A model generated the notes under the pieces. It did no database searches and had not been told where the DNA came from. It saw nothing but the letters and a program-made list of their open reading frames with translations. A stretch of DNA of 64,000 bases from assembly GCA_022828105.1 (NCBI GenBank), contig JAJEJC010000005.1, positions 186,001 through 250,000 of the forward strand, in the 5' to 3' direction. Made by a program: the position numbers and the translations under genes. How positions within the stretch are numbered: position 1 is the stretch's first letter; every line of letters begins with the position of its first letter. Source of the DNA: Dehalococcoidia bacterium (GTDB lineage: Bacteria > Chloroflexota > Dehalococcoidia > Bin125). Below are positions 26,165 to 34,050 of the stretch, in pieces.

Positions 26165-27895
26165 ATGGCCAAGTACGACGTACTGATTCGCGGCGGGACC
26201 GTGGTGGACGGGACCCGCGTCCCGCGATTCGTCGCTGACATCGGGATCAAGGATGGACGCATCACCCAGGTCGGCGGCAGGATGGATCCGGCCGACGCCG
26301 ACCAGGTGCTGGAGGCGGAGGGCAAGATCGTCGCGCCGGGATTCGTCGATCTGCACACGCACTACGACGCGCAGATCCAGTGGGATCCATATTGCACGAT
26401 CTCAGGCTGGCACGGCGTGACCTCGGTCGTGCTGGGCAACTGCGGCTTCGGCTTCGCACCGGTGCGCCCGGAAGAGCGCGACCGGGCGATGCTGACCATG
26501 TCGCGGACCGAGGCGATTCCCTTCGACTCGATGAAAGAGGGCATGATCTGGGACTGGATTTCCTTCCCCGAGTGGCTCGACACGCTTGAGCGCATCCCCA
26601 AGGGTGTCAACTGCCTGTCCTACATGCCCATCGCCCCGCTGATGATCTGGGTGATGGGACTGGAGGCGGCCAAGTCGAGGCGCGCGACCGAGGACGAGAT
26701 CGCGGAGATGCAGCGTCTCTTGCACGAAGCGATGGACGCCGGCGCCTGCGGCTGGTCGACCCAGCGATTGGGCGAGAATTCGGTGCAGGCCGACTACGAC
26801 GGCACGCCGATGGTGACCGACATTATGTCGGACAACGAGTGTCTGGCCCTGGCCGAGGTTTTGCGCGACCGCGACGAGGGGTTCATCCAGATCACCCAGG
26901 CGACCGGGGACATCAAGTCCGACCTCGCCTTCGAGGCCGAACTGGCCCGGGTCTCGGGACGACCGATCCTGCACAACGTGATCGCGCCCTCCAACTTCCG
27001 GCCCGACGCGCACCGCAGGTCGGTCGCCTGGCTGCAGGAGCGCAACGATGCCGGCGAGCGCATCTTTGGCCAGGCCTTCACGATCCGCTCCGCCTTCGCC
27101 TACACGCTGGAGGACTGGAACCTGTACGACTCCTCGCCGGCCTGGAACTACGCCACGACGGGCACGATCGAGGAGAAGATGGAGAAGTTCGCCGACCCTG
27201 AGGTCCGCGAGCGGCTGAAGGCGGAGATGGACGACGCGATCGAGAAGCTCGGCCAGACCCAAGCGATCGGCGGCTCGATCGAGAAGGTCATGATCCAGCA
27301 CCTCGAGGCCAAGCCCGAGCTGGAGCAGTACGTTGGCCTGACCCTTGAGCGGGTCGGCGAGATGATGGACAAGCACCCGATCGACGCGATGCTCGATCTC
27401 GCCCTGGCGACCGAACTCAAGGCCGAGTTCCTGACCGAAGTCTCGTCGGAGAATCCCGAGGCGGTGGCCGAGATCATGGAGTCGCCGTACACGATCCCGG
27501 GCGTCTCGGACGGCGGCGCGCACACCAAGTTCCTGACCGCCGGCTCCTATCCCACCGACTTCCTGATGTGGATGGTCCGCGACACGAACCTGATGACGCT
27601 GGAGGAGGCGCACTACCGGCTCAGCTACCTGCCGGCGAGAGCGGCCGGCTTCCGCGACCGCGGATCGCTGGTCGAGGGCGCGCCTGCGGATGTGGTCGTC
27701 TACGACCTCGAAGAGCTCAAACTCGATCCCGAGTTCCAGGGCGAGATCGTCTTCGACTTCCCCGGAGGCGAGTGGCGCCGGGTCCAGAAGCCGCACGGCT
27801 ACAAGTGGATCCTCGTCAACGGCGAGGTCACGATGCAGGACGGCCAGGAGACCGGCGCGACGCCGGGAAAGCTATTGCGTCACGGCCGCGGCTAG
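26165..27895 (+). CDS. Amidohydrolase, N-acyl-D-amino-acid deacylase family (tandem paralog)
   Basis: Second 576-residue deacylase, 107 bases after the first and clearly a duplicate: the first 200 residues are nearly identical in both, including DLHTHYDAQIQWDPYCTISG and GNCGFGFAP. The middle differs (EAELARVSGRPILHNVIAPS against QSVLAATAKRPILHNLVAVN; VIAPSNFRP against VAVNRNNPS), which suggests altered substrate preference. The metal and catalytic motifs are all present, including PGVSDGGAHTKF. GGAGAAGGAGACTGAG precedes the ATG. It converges on the carboxyltransferase gene, 19 bases away. Confidence 0.9.
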   Translation: MAKYDVLIRGGTVVDGTRVPRFVADIGIKDGRITQVGGRMDPADADQVLEAEGKIVAPGFVDLHTHYDAQIQWDPYCTISGWHGVTSVVLGNCGFGFAPVRPEERDRAMLTMSRTEAIPFDSMKEGMIWDWISFPEWLDTLERIPKGVNCLSYMPIAPLMIWVMGLEAAKSRRATEDEIAEMQRLLHEAMDAGACGWSTQRLGENSVQADYDGTPMVTDIMSDNECLALAEVLRDRDEGFIQITQATGDIKSDLAFEAELARVSGRPILHNVIAPSNFRPDAHRRSVAWLQERNDAGERIFGQAFTIRSAFAYTLEDWNLYDSSPAWNYATTGTIEEKMEKFADPEVRERLKAEMDDAIEKLGQTQAIGGSIEKVMIQHLEAKPELEQYVGLTLERVGEMMDKHPIDAMLDLALATELKAEFLTEVSSENPEAVAEIMESPYTIPGVSDGGAHTKFLTAGSYPTDFLMWMVRDTNLMTLEEAHYRLSYLPARAAGFRDRGSLVEGAPADVVVYDLEELKLDPEFQGEIVFDFPGGEWRRVQKPHGYKWILVNGEVTMQDGQETGATPGKLLRHGRG

Positions 27896-27914
27896 GATTG
27901 CCTAGCCCGCGACC

Positions 27915-29516
27915 CTATGGCCGGATGATCCGCTTTGGGCGCTGGGCAATGCGGTGCAGCATCGGTTGGGCGGCGTCGATGAACTTGAAGGCGATACGGC
28001 GCGTGTCCCTGGGATCGATCAGATCGATCACGTCGAAGTTGTGCGCGGCCTTCATCGGACTGCGCAGCCGCAACAGGCGGTTCTCGATCATCTCGCGGTG
28101 TGCCTCGGGGTTCTCGGCCGCCTCGATCTCGCGCCGGTAAGCGGCTGCGACGCCGCCCTCGATCGGAATGCCGCCCCACTCGCCGGCCGGCCAACCGAAG
28201 CGCATGTTGACGCCGACCGGCTCGCCCATGCTGTTGGGCGCGTCGGCGGCGACGCCGTAGCTCTTGCGGATATTGAACTCGACCTTGGGTACCTGTGCTT
28301 CATAGGCGGCAATCAGCGCCCGGGTGCCGCGGCGCATGGTCTGGTTGAGCTCCGCCTGCGAGCCGAGCATGAAGCCGGGCATGTCGAGGAAGACGACCAT
28401 CGGTAGGTTGAATCCGTCGCAGAGGTCAACGAAGTGGGTGAACTTGTCGGCCGCGTCGCCGTTCATCGCACCGGCCATCACGTACGGGTCGCTGGCGACG
28501 ACCCCCACTGCGTAGCCGCCGATCCGGGCGAATCCGGTGATGATCGCGCCGCCCCAATGCGGCCGCATCTCGAAGAACTCCCCGTTGTCGACGACCAGCT
28601 TGACCAGCTTGCGCGGGTTGTAGCCGCGCTTGCGGTTCTCGGGGATGATCCGCAGCAGCTCTTCGACCCGCCGATTCGGGTCGTCGCCGGTCTCGATCCG
28701 CTCGGTCACTTCGTTGGTGGTGTTGGGCAGGTATGAGAGGAACTGTTTGATCTGGTTGAACGCGTCTTCCTCGGACTCTGCCTCGTTATCGACCTGACCG
28801 CTCTGGTAGACATGGACTTTCGAGCCGCCAAGCTCTTCCTTGTTGAAGGTCTCGCCGATTGCGCGGCGCACGACGGGCGGTCCGGAGGGGAAGATCTGCG
28901 ACTGTCCCTTGATCATCACGGTGAAGTGGGAGAGCAGGGCAAACGCTGCCGGCGCGCCGGCCACCGAGCCCATGATTCCCGACGCGACGGGCACCTTGTC
29001 GAGCAGATTCAGGTGCCGCCACCAGGTCTGACCGGCGGGCAGCGCCATCCGTCCCTCTTCCTCGTCCCGCTTGGCGCTGTGACCGACGCCCTCGATCAGC
29101 TGCACATAGGGCAACCCGTACTGGGCCGCGAGCGGCGTGGCAAACTGCGACGCGCCCTTTGAGACATTGTGCGGCGATCCGCCGGAGATGGTGAAGTCGT
29201 CGCCGCCGATGACGATATTGCGTCCGTCGATCTGGCCCATGCCCATGACAAACGCGCCCGGCGTAAAGTCGCGCAGGTCGCCGTTTTCGTCGTACTCGTA
29301 GCCGCCAACCAGCGGTCCTGCCTCGAAGAACGAGTCGGGATCGAGGAACTGATCGATCCGCTCGCGGATCGTCAGACGTCCGCCGCGATGCTGTCGCGCG
29401 ACCCCGTACTCGCCGCCCATCTCCTGGGCGAGTCCCTTGATGTAGTTGATTTCGTCAATCGCGCCCTGCCAGTCCTGACCCGGCTTCCACGATTCGCGAT
29501 TCTGATCCACAGGCAT
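27915..29516 (-). CDS. Acyl-CoA carboxylase carboxyltransferase subunit
   Basis: Carboxyltransferase of the propionyl-/methylcrotonyl-/acetyl-CoA carboxylase beta type, 533 residues. It has RGGRLTIRERID, the first oxyanion-hole region SGGSPHNVSKG, a GVGHSAKRDEEEGRMAL stretch and the second crotonase subdomain with LDMPGFMLGSQAE. It would transfer CO2 from carboxybiotin to an acyl-CoA. No biotin carboxylase gene is adjacent; the single-chain carboxylase at 40858 has its own carboxyltransferase domain, so this subunit needs a partner elsewhere. Start uses ATG 29516. It is divergent from the second toxin-antitoxin-like pair. Confidence 0.9.
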   Translation of the reverse strand: MPVDQNRESWKPGQDWQGAIDEINYIKGLAQEMGGEYGVARQHRGGRLTIRERIDQFLDPDSFFEAGPLVGGYEYDENGDLRDFTPGAFVMGMGQIDGRNIVIGGDDFTISGGSPHNVSKGASQFATPLAAQYGLPYVQLIEGVGHSAKRDEEEGRMALPAGQTWWRHLNLLDKVPVASGIMGSVAGAPAAFALLSHFTVMIKGQSQIFPSGPPVVRRAIGETFNKEELGGSKVHVYQSGQVDNEAESEEDAFNQIKQFLSYLPNTTNEVTERIETGDDPNRRVEELLRIIPENRKRGYNPRKLVKLVVDNGEFFEMRPHWGGAIITGFARIGGYAVGVVASDPYVMAGAMNGDAADKFTHFVDLCDGFNLPMVVFLDMPGFMLGSQAELNQTMRRGTRALIAAYEAQVPKVEFNIRKSYGVAADAPNSMGEPVGVNMRFGWPAGEWGGIPIEGGVAAAYRREIEAAENPEAHREMIENRLLRLRSPMKAAHNFDVIDLIDPRDTRRIAFKFIDAAQPMLHRIAQRPKRIIRP

Positions 29517-29597
29517 ATGTCGTCCTCTGTTCGCTACCCGGCTCGCGTCAGTCTAGTCTTGGCACTTGGATACCATGACATCATCTGGAGTCAGCGC

Positions 29598-29933
29598 ATG
29601 GTCACCACCGATCCCGAGTCCCCGATCGATGTCAGCCCCATCGTGGTCAACGAGATCGTCGTTGACGGCCAAAGATTGGTGGCGAAGGAACCACTGCGGT
29701 TCGATGTCGAATACACGTTGGATGAGGGTGAGCCGCTGTTCGTGCTCAACGGAGATTTCGGACTCACCTGTTGGGCTGAAAGTCGCTCCGCGCTAGTTGA
29801 AGCGCTGGCAGAGTCATTGGAACTCTACTGGCAAGAGTTTGCAGAAGCTGACCGGGAAGAGCTGGCGCCCAAAGCTCAGGAACTCAGGCTGCAGTTGAGA
29901 GAACGGCTGGCACCTCCAAGCCATGGCGCGTAA
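29598..29933 (+). CDS. Putative antitoxin of a two-gene cassette, copy B
   Basis: Acidic 111-residue protein, paralog of the one at 20245. Shared features are IDVSPIV, EYTLDEGEP, NGDFGLTCWAESR and a C-terminal LREREL-type helix (LRLQLRERL). CTGGAG lies seven bases before ATG 29598. The sheet-plus-helix pattern (LFVLNGDFGLTCWAES then ALVEALAESLELYW) resembles HicB, in which a degraded RNase-H-like domain caps the toxin. It overlaps the next gene by exactly 11 bases. The role is inferred. Confidence 0.6.
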   Translation: MVTTDPESPIDVSPIVVNEIVVDGQRLVAKEPLRFDVEYTLDEGEPLFVLNGDFGLTCWAESRSALVEALAESLELYWQEFAEADREELAPKAQELRLQLRERLAPPSHGA

Positions 29934-30207
29934 CTCTCGTGAGATTGACAGGGCGCTGTGTGCCAAGGGCTTCGCCGTTCGCGAGCAAAAGCGGCATCGC
30001 CGCTACTTCTTCTATCTCGGAGATGGGAGGAAGAGCGGTGTCAGCACGTCGATGTCGCGAACGTCGAGACGTAGTGTCGGACAAGGACTGGTTGCCTTCA
30101 TGGCCAAGGACTGCCGGCTCACGAACCAAGAGTTCGAGCGGCTCATTGACTGCCCGCTGTCACAAGAGCAATACGAGAATCTGCTCAAGGACCGCGGCCA
30201 TATCTGA
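29923..30207 (+). CDS. Putative HicA-like toxin of a two-gene cassette, copy B
   Basis: Basic 94-residue protein, paralog of the one at 20558. It has AKGF near residue 15, KRHRRYFFY, GVSTSMSRT, FMAKDCRLT and RLIDCPLSQEQYE. The His of HRR and the KGF loop are conserved between the copies; the SHG of copy A is replaced by SRT. ATG 29923 lies inside the preceding gene. It ends directly against the stop of the convergent LLM oxidoreductase gene at 30208, with no intergenic base. HicA-type RNase activity is a hypothesis. Confidence 0.6.
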   Translation: MARNSREIDRALCAKGFAVREQKRHRRYFFYLGDGRKSGVSTSMSRTSRRSVGQGLVAFMAKDCRLTNQEFERLIDCPLSQEQYENLLKDRGHI

Positions 30208-31143
30208 CTAGGGCGAGACGGCCGGGATCACCTCCGACGCGAAGGCGCGGAGCGCATCCCAGTCCCAGGGCGGACGCAGCGTGATGTTGACCCGGTTGAC
30301 GCCCGCTTCGGCAAATGGAGTGAGCAACTCGATTGCCTCATCGGGCGTTCCGAGGATCGCGCCGCGCTGGCGGAAGGCGTCGCCGGCGGGGCCGAAGACT
30401 TCCTCGAAGTGGGCAACCGCCCTGGGCCGGTCAGCCTCGGACGCGGCGAGGTGGAAGGAGAGGTTGACATCGCGCTTGATCGTTGAGGGATCGCGGCCGA
30501 CCCGTTCGCACCAATCGTCAAGCACGCCCGAGAGCCGGTGGTACTGATCGATGGTCAGGTAGGGCGCGTTCCAGCCCTGCGCGTAGCGCGCGACGATCTG
30601 CAGCGTGCGCTTCTCGCCGACGCCGCCGATCCAGATCGGCAATGGCGACTGCAGCGGCTTCGGTTCGCAGAGCGCGTCGGTCAGGGTGAAGAACCGGCCG
30701 TCGAGGTTGGCCCGCGGCTCCTCCCACAGCGCGCGCAGCACTCGGATACCCTCCTCCAGTCTGTCGAGGCGCTTGCCCAAGCGCTCGAAGGGGATGCCGT
30801 AGGCCGAGTACTCCTGCTCGTTCCAGCCCGCACCGAGGCCGACATCGAGCCGACCGTTGGAGAGTTGGTCAATCGTCGCCAGCGCATTGGCCAGCACGGC
30901 GGGATGCCGATAGTCCATCGCGATCACGCAGGTGCCGACGCGGACATGTTCCGTGTCGGCGGCCAGCGCCGCAAGCCCGGCCAGGCATTCCAGGTACGGT
31001 CCTTGCTTCTCGGTCATTGGCGACTCGTAGAAGTGGTCGGAGACGTCGACCCAGGTAAACCCGGCGGTGTCGGCCCAGCACCAGAGCTCGCGACACTCGC
31101 CGATCGTCACGTTCTGCTGCACCAGGTGGATGCCGAATTCCAT
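30208..31143 (-). CDS. LLM class flavin-dependent oxidoreductase (F420-type)
   Basis: Luciferase-like monooxygenase superfamily protein of 311 residues with a TIM-barrel fold that binds FMN or F420. It begins MEFGIHLVQQNVTI, and has VRVGTCVIAMDYRHPAVLANALATIDQLSNGRLDVGLGAGW, the family signature around the cofactor site, and PLPIWIGGVGEKRTL. The GLGAGW and DYRHPAV motifs fit F420-dependent members more than FMN ones, but this is not decisive. It is one of three LLM proteins in the window. The substrate is unknown. Confidence 0.88.
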   Translation of the reverse strand: MEFGIHLVQQNVTIGECRELWCWADTAGFTWVDVSDHFYESPMTEKQGPYLECLAGLAALAADTEHVRVGTCVIAMDYRHPAVLANALATIDQLSNGRLDVGLGAGWNEQEYSAYGIPFERLGKRLDRLEEGIRVLRALWEEPRANLDGRFFTLTDALCEPKPLQSPLPIWIGGVGEKRTLQIVARYAQGWNAPYLTIDQYHRLSGVLDDWCERVGRDPSTIKRDVNLSFHLAASEADRPRAVAHFEEVFGPAGDAFRQRGAILGTPDEAIELLTPFAEAGVNRVNITLRPPWDWDALRAFASEVIPAVSP

Positions 31144-31218
31144 CGCTGCACCTCATCGCGTCGGCACTTGGGCGGCTGTTCGCGCAAGTCGCCTCTTGGA
31201 GAACGGACCGGAAGGGCT

Positions 31219-32754
31219 CTACTCCGCCAGACCCAGCTTCTCGGCGAGGCCGATGCGCTGGACCTTGCCTGTGGCGCCTTTGGGGATTTCGTCGAGTATG
31301 ACGATTCTGCGCGGCGTCTTGAAGTCGGCGATCCGCTCGCCGACGAACTTGCGGATGGCGCGCTCGTCCGAGTCCCCGCCGTCTCGCAGCACCACAGCGG
31401 CGGCGATCTCCTCGCCCAGCCGATCGTGCGGCATGGCGAAGGTGACGGCCTGGGCGATGGCGGGATGCTGGAGCAGCGCTTCGTCGACCTCGCGCGGGGA
31501 GATCTTCTCGCCGCCCCGGTTGATGATCTCCTTGAGCCGGCCGGTGATCGTCAGGTAGCCGTCGTTGTCGAGCACGCCCTGGTCGCCGGTGCGGAACCAG
31601 CCTCGCGTGTAGGCGCTGGCGTTGGCTTCGGGATTGTTGCGATAGCCGTCGGTCACGTTATCCCCGCGGATCACAACCTCGCCGCGCTGACCCATCGCCA
31701 ATAGCGCGCCGTCTTCGTCCATGATCGCAATCTCGGGGCCTGCCGGCAGGCCGACGCTGCCCGGCTTGCGTTCGAGCGGCGGCAGCGGATTGGAGCTCAT
31801 CTGGTGCGCCGCCTCGGTCATGCCGTAGGACTCGATCACCGGCGCGCCGAATGTCTCTTCCAGCTCCGCCATCACGGTCGGCGGCAGCGAGGACGACGAT
31901 GAGCGAATCAAGCGGAGGTTGGTCTCGACCAACGCGTCCGCGTTGCGCGAGGCGCGGGTCAGGATGAGCTGGTGCATCGTCGGGACGGCGGTGTACCAGG
32001 ACGGCTTCGACTCGCGCAGCCAGCCGAAGACCTGCATCGCGTTGAATCCGGGCGAGCACCAGGTGCAGCCGCCCGCGCCGACGCTGGCCAGAATGCCGGC
32101 CATGACGCCGTGAATGTGGAACAACGGCATGATGTTGAGGCAGCGGTCGGCGGAGGTCAGGTTGAGCGTATTGCGGATGTTGTGCGCCGTCGCGATCAGG
32201 TTGCGCTGGCGCAAGGGGACGATCTTCGGCCGAGACGTGGTGCCCGATGTGTGCAGCACCAGTCCGACATCGTCCGCTCCTGCCTCTCCGGGTCGCTCGG
32301 CGACGCCACTGACCCCGGCGGTCAGGCTGAACGTGCCGGCCGGGCCGTCGGAGGCCGGTTGCAGTTCGATCAAGGGAATGTTCAGCCGCTGCGCGACCTC
32401 TCGGACGGGCGAGTCGACGCCATCCTGGACCACGACCGCTCTCGCCTCGAGGTCTTCGAGGTAGAACTCGAACTCGTCGGCACGGTAGCCGGGATTGAGC
32501 GGCGCGGCGGTCGCAGCGTTGGCGACGCCGAGGAAGGCGGCGGCCATTTCGGCGCCGTTAGGCAGCACGATGGCGATGCCGTCTTCGCGTCCCAGGCCGA
32601 ATCCGTTGAGTTGCTCGCCGGTCCTGGCGATCTGGTCGCGCAGTCCGTCGAAGCTGAGGTCGGCTCGTCCCGGCGCGCCCAGCGCCGATGTGTCGCCGTC
32701 GAGCAGTGCGAGCAACTCTGAGATGGTCTTGGCAATGGGACTGGTCTGGGTCAC
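31219..32754 (-). CDS. Acyl-CoA ligase, AMP-binding family (AAE3/oxalyl-CoA-synthetase-like)
   Basis: Adenylate-forming ligase of 511 residues. It carries the P-loop LHTSGTTSRPKIVPL, ESYGMTEAAHQM, GWFRTGDQGVLDNDGY and GRLKEIINRGGEKISPREVDE, ending with catalytic Lys in PKGATGKVQR. The LHTSGTTSRPK form is reminiscent of the Pcs60/AAE3 (oxalyl-CoA synthetase) branch, so a short-chain or dicarboxylic acid is a possible substrate; this is inference. It lies 75 bases upstream of the LLM gene in the same direction and could share its transcript. Confidence 0.9.
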   Translation of the reverse strand: MTQTSPIAKTISELLALLDGDTSALGAPGRADLSFDGLRDQIARTGEQLNGFGLGREDGIAIVLPNGAEMAAAFLGVANAATAAPLNPGYRADEFEFYLEDLEARAVVVQDGVDSPVREVAQRLNIPLIELQPASDGPAGTFSLTAGVSGVAERPGEAGADDVGLVLHTSGTTSRPKIVPLRQRNLIATAHNIRNTLNLTSADRCLNIMPLFHIHGVMAGILASVGAGGCTWCSPGFNAMQVFGWLRESKPSWYTAVPTMHQLILTRASRNADALVETNLRLIRSSSSSLPPTVMAELEETFGAPVIESYGMTEAAHQMSSNPLPPLERKPGSVGLPAGPEIAIMDEDGALLAMGQRGEVVIRGDNVTDGYRNNPEANASAYTRGWFRTGDQGVLDNDGYLTITGRLKEIINRGGEKISPREVDEALLQHPAIAQAVTFAMPHDRLGEEIAAAVVLRDGGDSDERAIRKFVGERIADFKTPRRIVILDEIPKGATGKVQRIGLAEKLGLAE

Positions 32755-32871
32755 GAGGTCTCCCGACGAAACAACAGGGGCGCGAATCGGCGGTCAAATG
32801 CGCCACACGAGGTACAGCGTATTGCCTATCCCTGGCCGGAACTGACAAGGCCGCTGCGTATACTTGAGCGT

Positions 32872-32963
32872 GGAGAGGTGTCCGAGTGGCCGAAGGAGCC
32901 GATCTCGAAAATCGGTAGGTGCGGCGACGTGCCTCGTGGGTTCGAATCCCACCCTCTCCGCCA
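32872..32963 (+). tRNA. tRNA-Ser (anticodon CGA)
   Basis: Class II tRNA with acceptor stem GGAGAGG/CCTCTCC, discriminator G and encoded CCA. The anticodon arm CCGAT-CTCGAAA-ATCGG gives anticodon CGA (codon UCG). A long variable arm and T-arm GTGGG-TTCGAAT-CCCAC follow. No intron. Confidence 0.97.
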
Positions 32964-32986
32964 GTTTGTTCGTCGGCCATTCGTCC

Positions 32987-33076
32987 GGAGAGGTGCTGGA
33001 GTGGACGATCAGGCACGCCTGGAAAGCGTGTAGGGCTGCAAGGCCCTCGTGGGTTCGAATCCCACCCTCTCCGCCA
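32987..33076 (+). tRNA. tRNA-Ser (anticodon GGA)
   Basis: Class II tRNA with the same acceptor stem, T-arm and CCA as its neighbour. The anticodon arm CACGC-CTGGAAA-GCGTG gives GGA (codons UCC/UCU). Twenty-three bases separate the two genes and they share a 33-base identical 3' segment. Confidence 0.97.
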
Positions 33077-33085
33077 GCAGATTGC

Positions 33086-34003
33086 CTAGGTCAGCCGCAG
33101 AAACTGCTTGATCAGCGGCACGATGATCTCCGGCGCATCCTCCTGGCAGAAGTGACCGGCGTTGGGCAGGATCGTGATCGGCGCGTCGGGATAGAGCGCC
33201 CGGAATCCGTCCATGGCTCGCTGGGGGTCGATGGCGTGATCCTGCAGGCCCTCGACCATCATTGCCGGCAGCGATGCCAGTTCCTGCACCGTTGCGATTT
33301 CCTCGAAGACGAAATCGCGAGTGCGGCCCAGGTAGGCATCGAGCGGGAACTCGATCGCGCCGATGCAGGATTCCCTGTCGGGGAAGGGCGCGGAGTAGGC
33401 GCGGATCCAGGCGTCGTCAACCGCTGCGGAGTTCTCGAAGCCGATGATCTTCATCACGCTGAGCACGTTGCTGCCGAGGTGACCGAGCGTCTCATCCAGC
33501 GTGCCGGCCTCGTGGTGCTTGCCGATCCACTGGAACCATGGTGACGCCGGCACGTTGGGCGGCTCTCGCAGCGAACCGGGGATGACCGTGTTCAACACGC
33601 ACAGGCGTTTGACCCGGTCCAGGTGTCGCACGGCGTACTGCGAGCCCATCGGCCCGCCCCAGTCCTGCATGACAAAGGTGATGTCGCGCAGGTCGAACTC
33701 CTCAATCAATGCAGAGAGATTGCCGACGTGCGTGCGCAGCGTGTACTCGCGATCCTGGGGCGTCTCGCTTTTGCCGAAGCCCATGTGGTCGGGCACGATT
33801 ACCCGGTTGGTCTCGGACAGTCCGGGAATGAAGTTGCGGTAGAGGTAGCCCCAGGTCGGCTCGCCGTGCAGCAGGATGACGGGTTCGCCCTCGCCCTCGT
33901 CGATGTAGTGCATACGGAAACCCGGCGCATCGGTGAAGTGCGGCTCGAAGGGAAAGGTGCCGTCAAAGGTCTCGTCGGCAGGAATCATGCGGACATCTCT
34001 CAT
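33086..34003 (-). CDS. Haloalkane dehalogenase-like alpha/beta hydrolase
   Basis: Alpha/beta hydrolase of 305 residues with haloalkane dehalogenase family I marks. LLHGEPTWGYLYRNF carries the oxyanion/halide Glu-Trp motif, VMQDWGG holds nucleophile Asp114 and halide-binding Trp115, and NAGHFCQEDAPE holds the catalytic His. This composition matches the DhlA/DbjA-type dehalogenase fold, which converts haloalkanes to alcohols plus halide. Epoxide hydrolases share the Asp nucleophile, so activity is not proven. ATG 34003 and the in-frame ATG 33988 are both possible starts; the second has a better-placed GAGAG. It sits with esterases and other hydrolases. Confidence 0.87.
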   Translation of the reverse strand: MRDVRMIPADETFDGTFPFEPHFTDAPGFRMHYIDEGEGEPVILLHGEPTWGYLYRNFIPGLSETNRVIVPDHMGFGKSETPQDREYTLRTHVGNLSALIEEFDLRDITFVMQDWGGPMGSQYAVRHLDRVKRLCVLNTVIPGSLREPPNVPASPWFQWIGKHHEAGTLDETLGHLGSNVLSVMKIIGFENSAAVDDAWIRAYSAPFPDRESCIGAIEFPLDAYLGRTRDFVFEEIATVQELASLPAMMVEGLQDHAIDPQRAMDGFRALYPDAPITILPNAGHFCQEDAPEIIVPLIKQFLRLT

Positions 34004-34050
34004 TCAGCGCCGGTGACTGACCGGCGGGTCGGTGCGGCGCGCATCTCGAC

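Noticed and set aside
26402-27796. A long minus-strand frame opposite the second deacylase
   Set aside because: Antisense of the amidohydrolase gene; the two deacylases both encode this shadow, as expected for homologous plus-strand genes.
32872-33076. The serine tRNA genes as an integration site of a mobile island
   Set aside because: No integrase, phage or plasmid genes occur nearby and the flanking genes look like normal metabolic genes.
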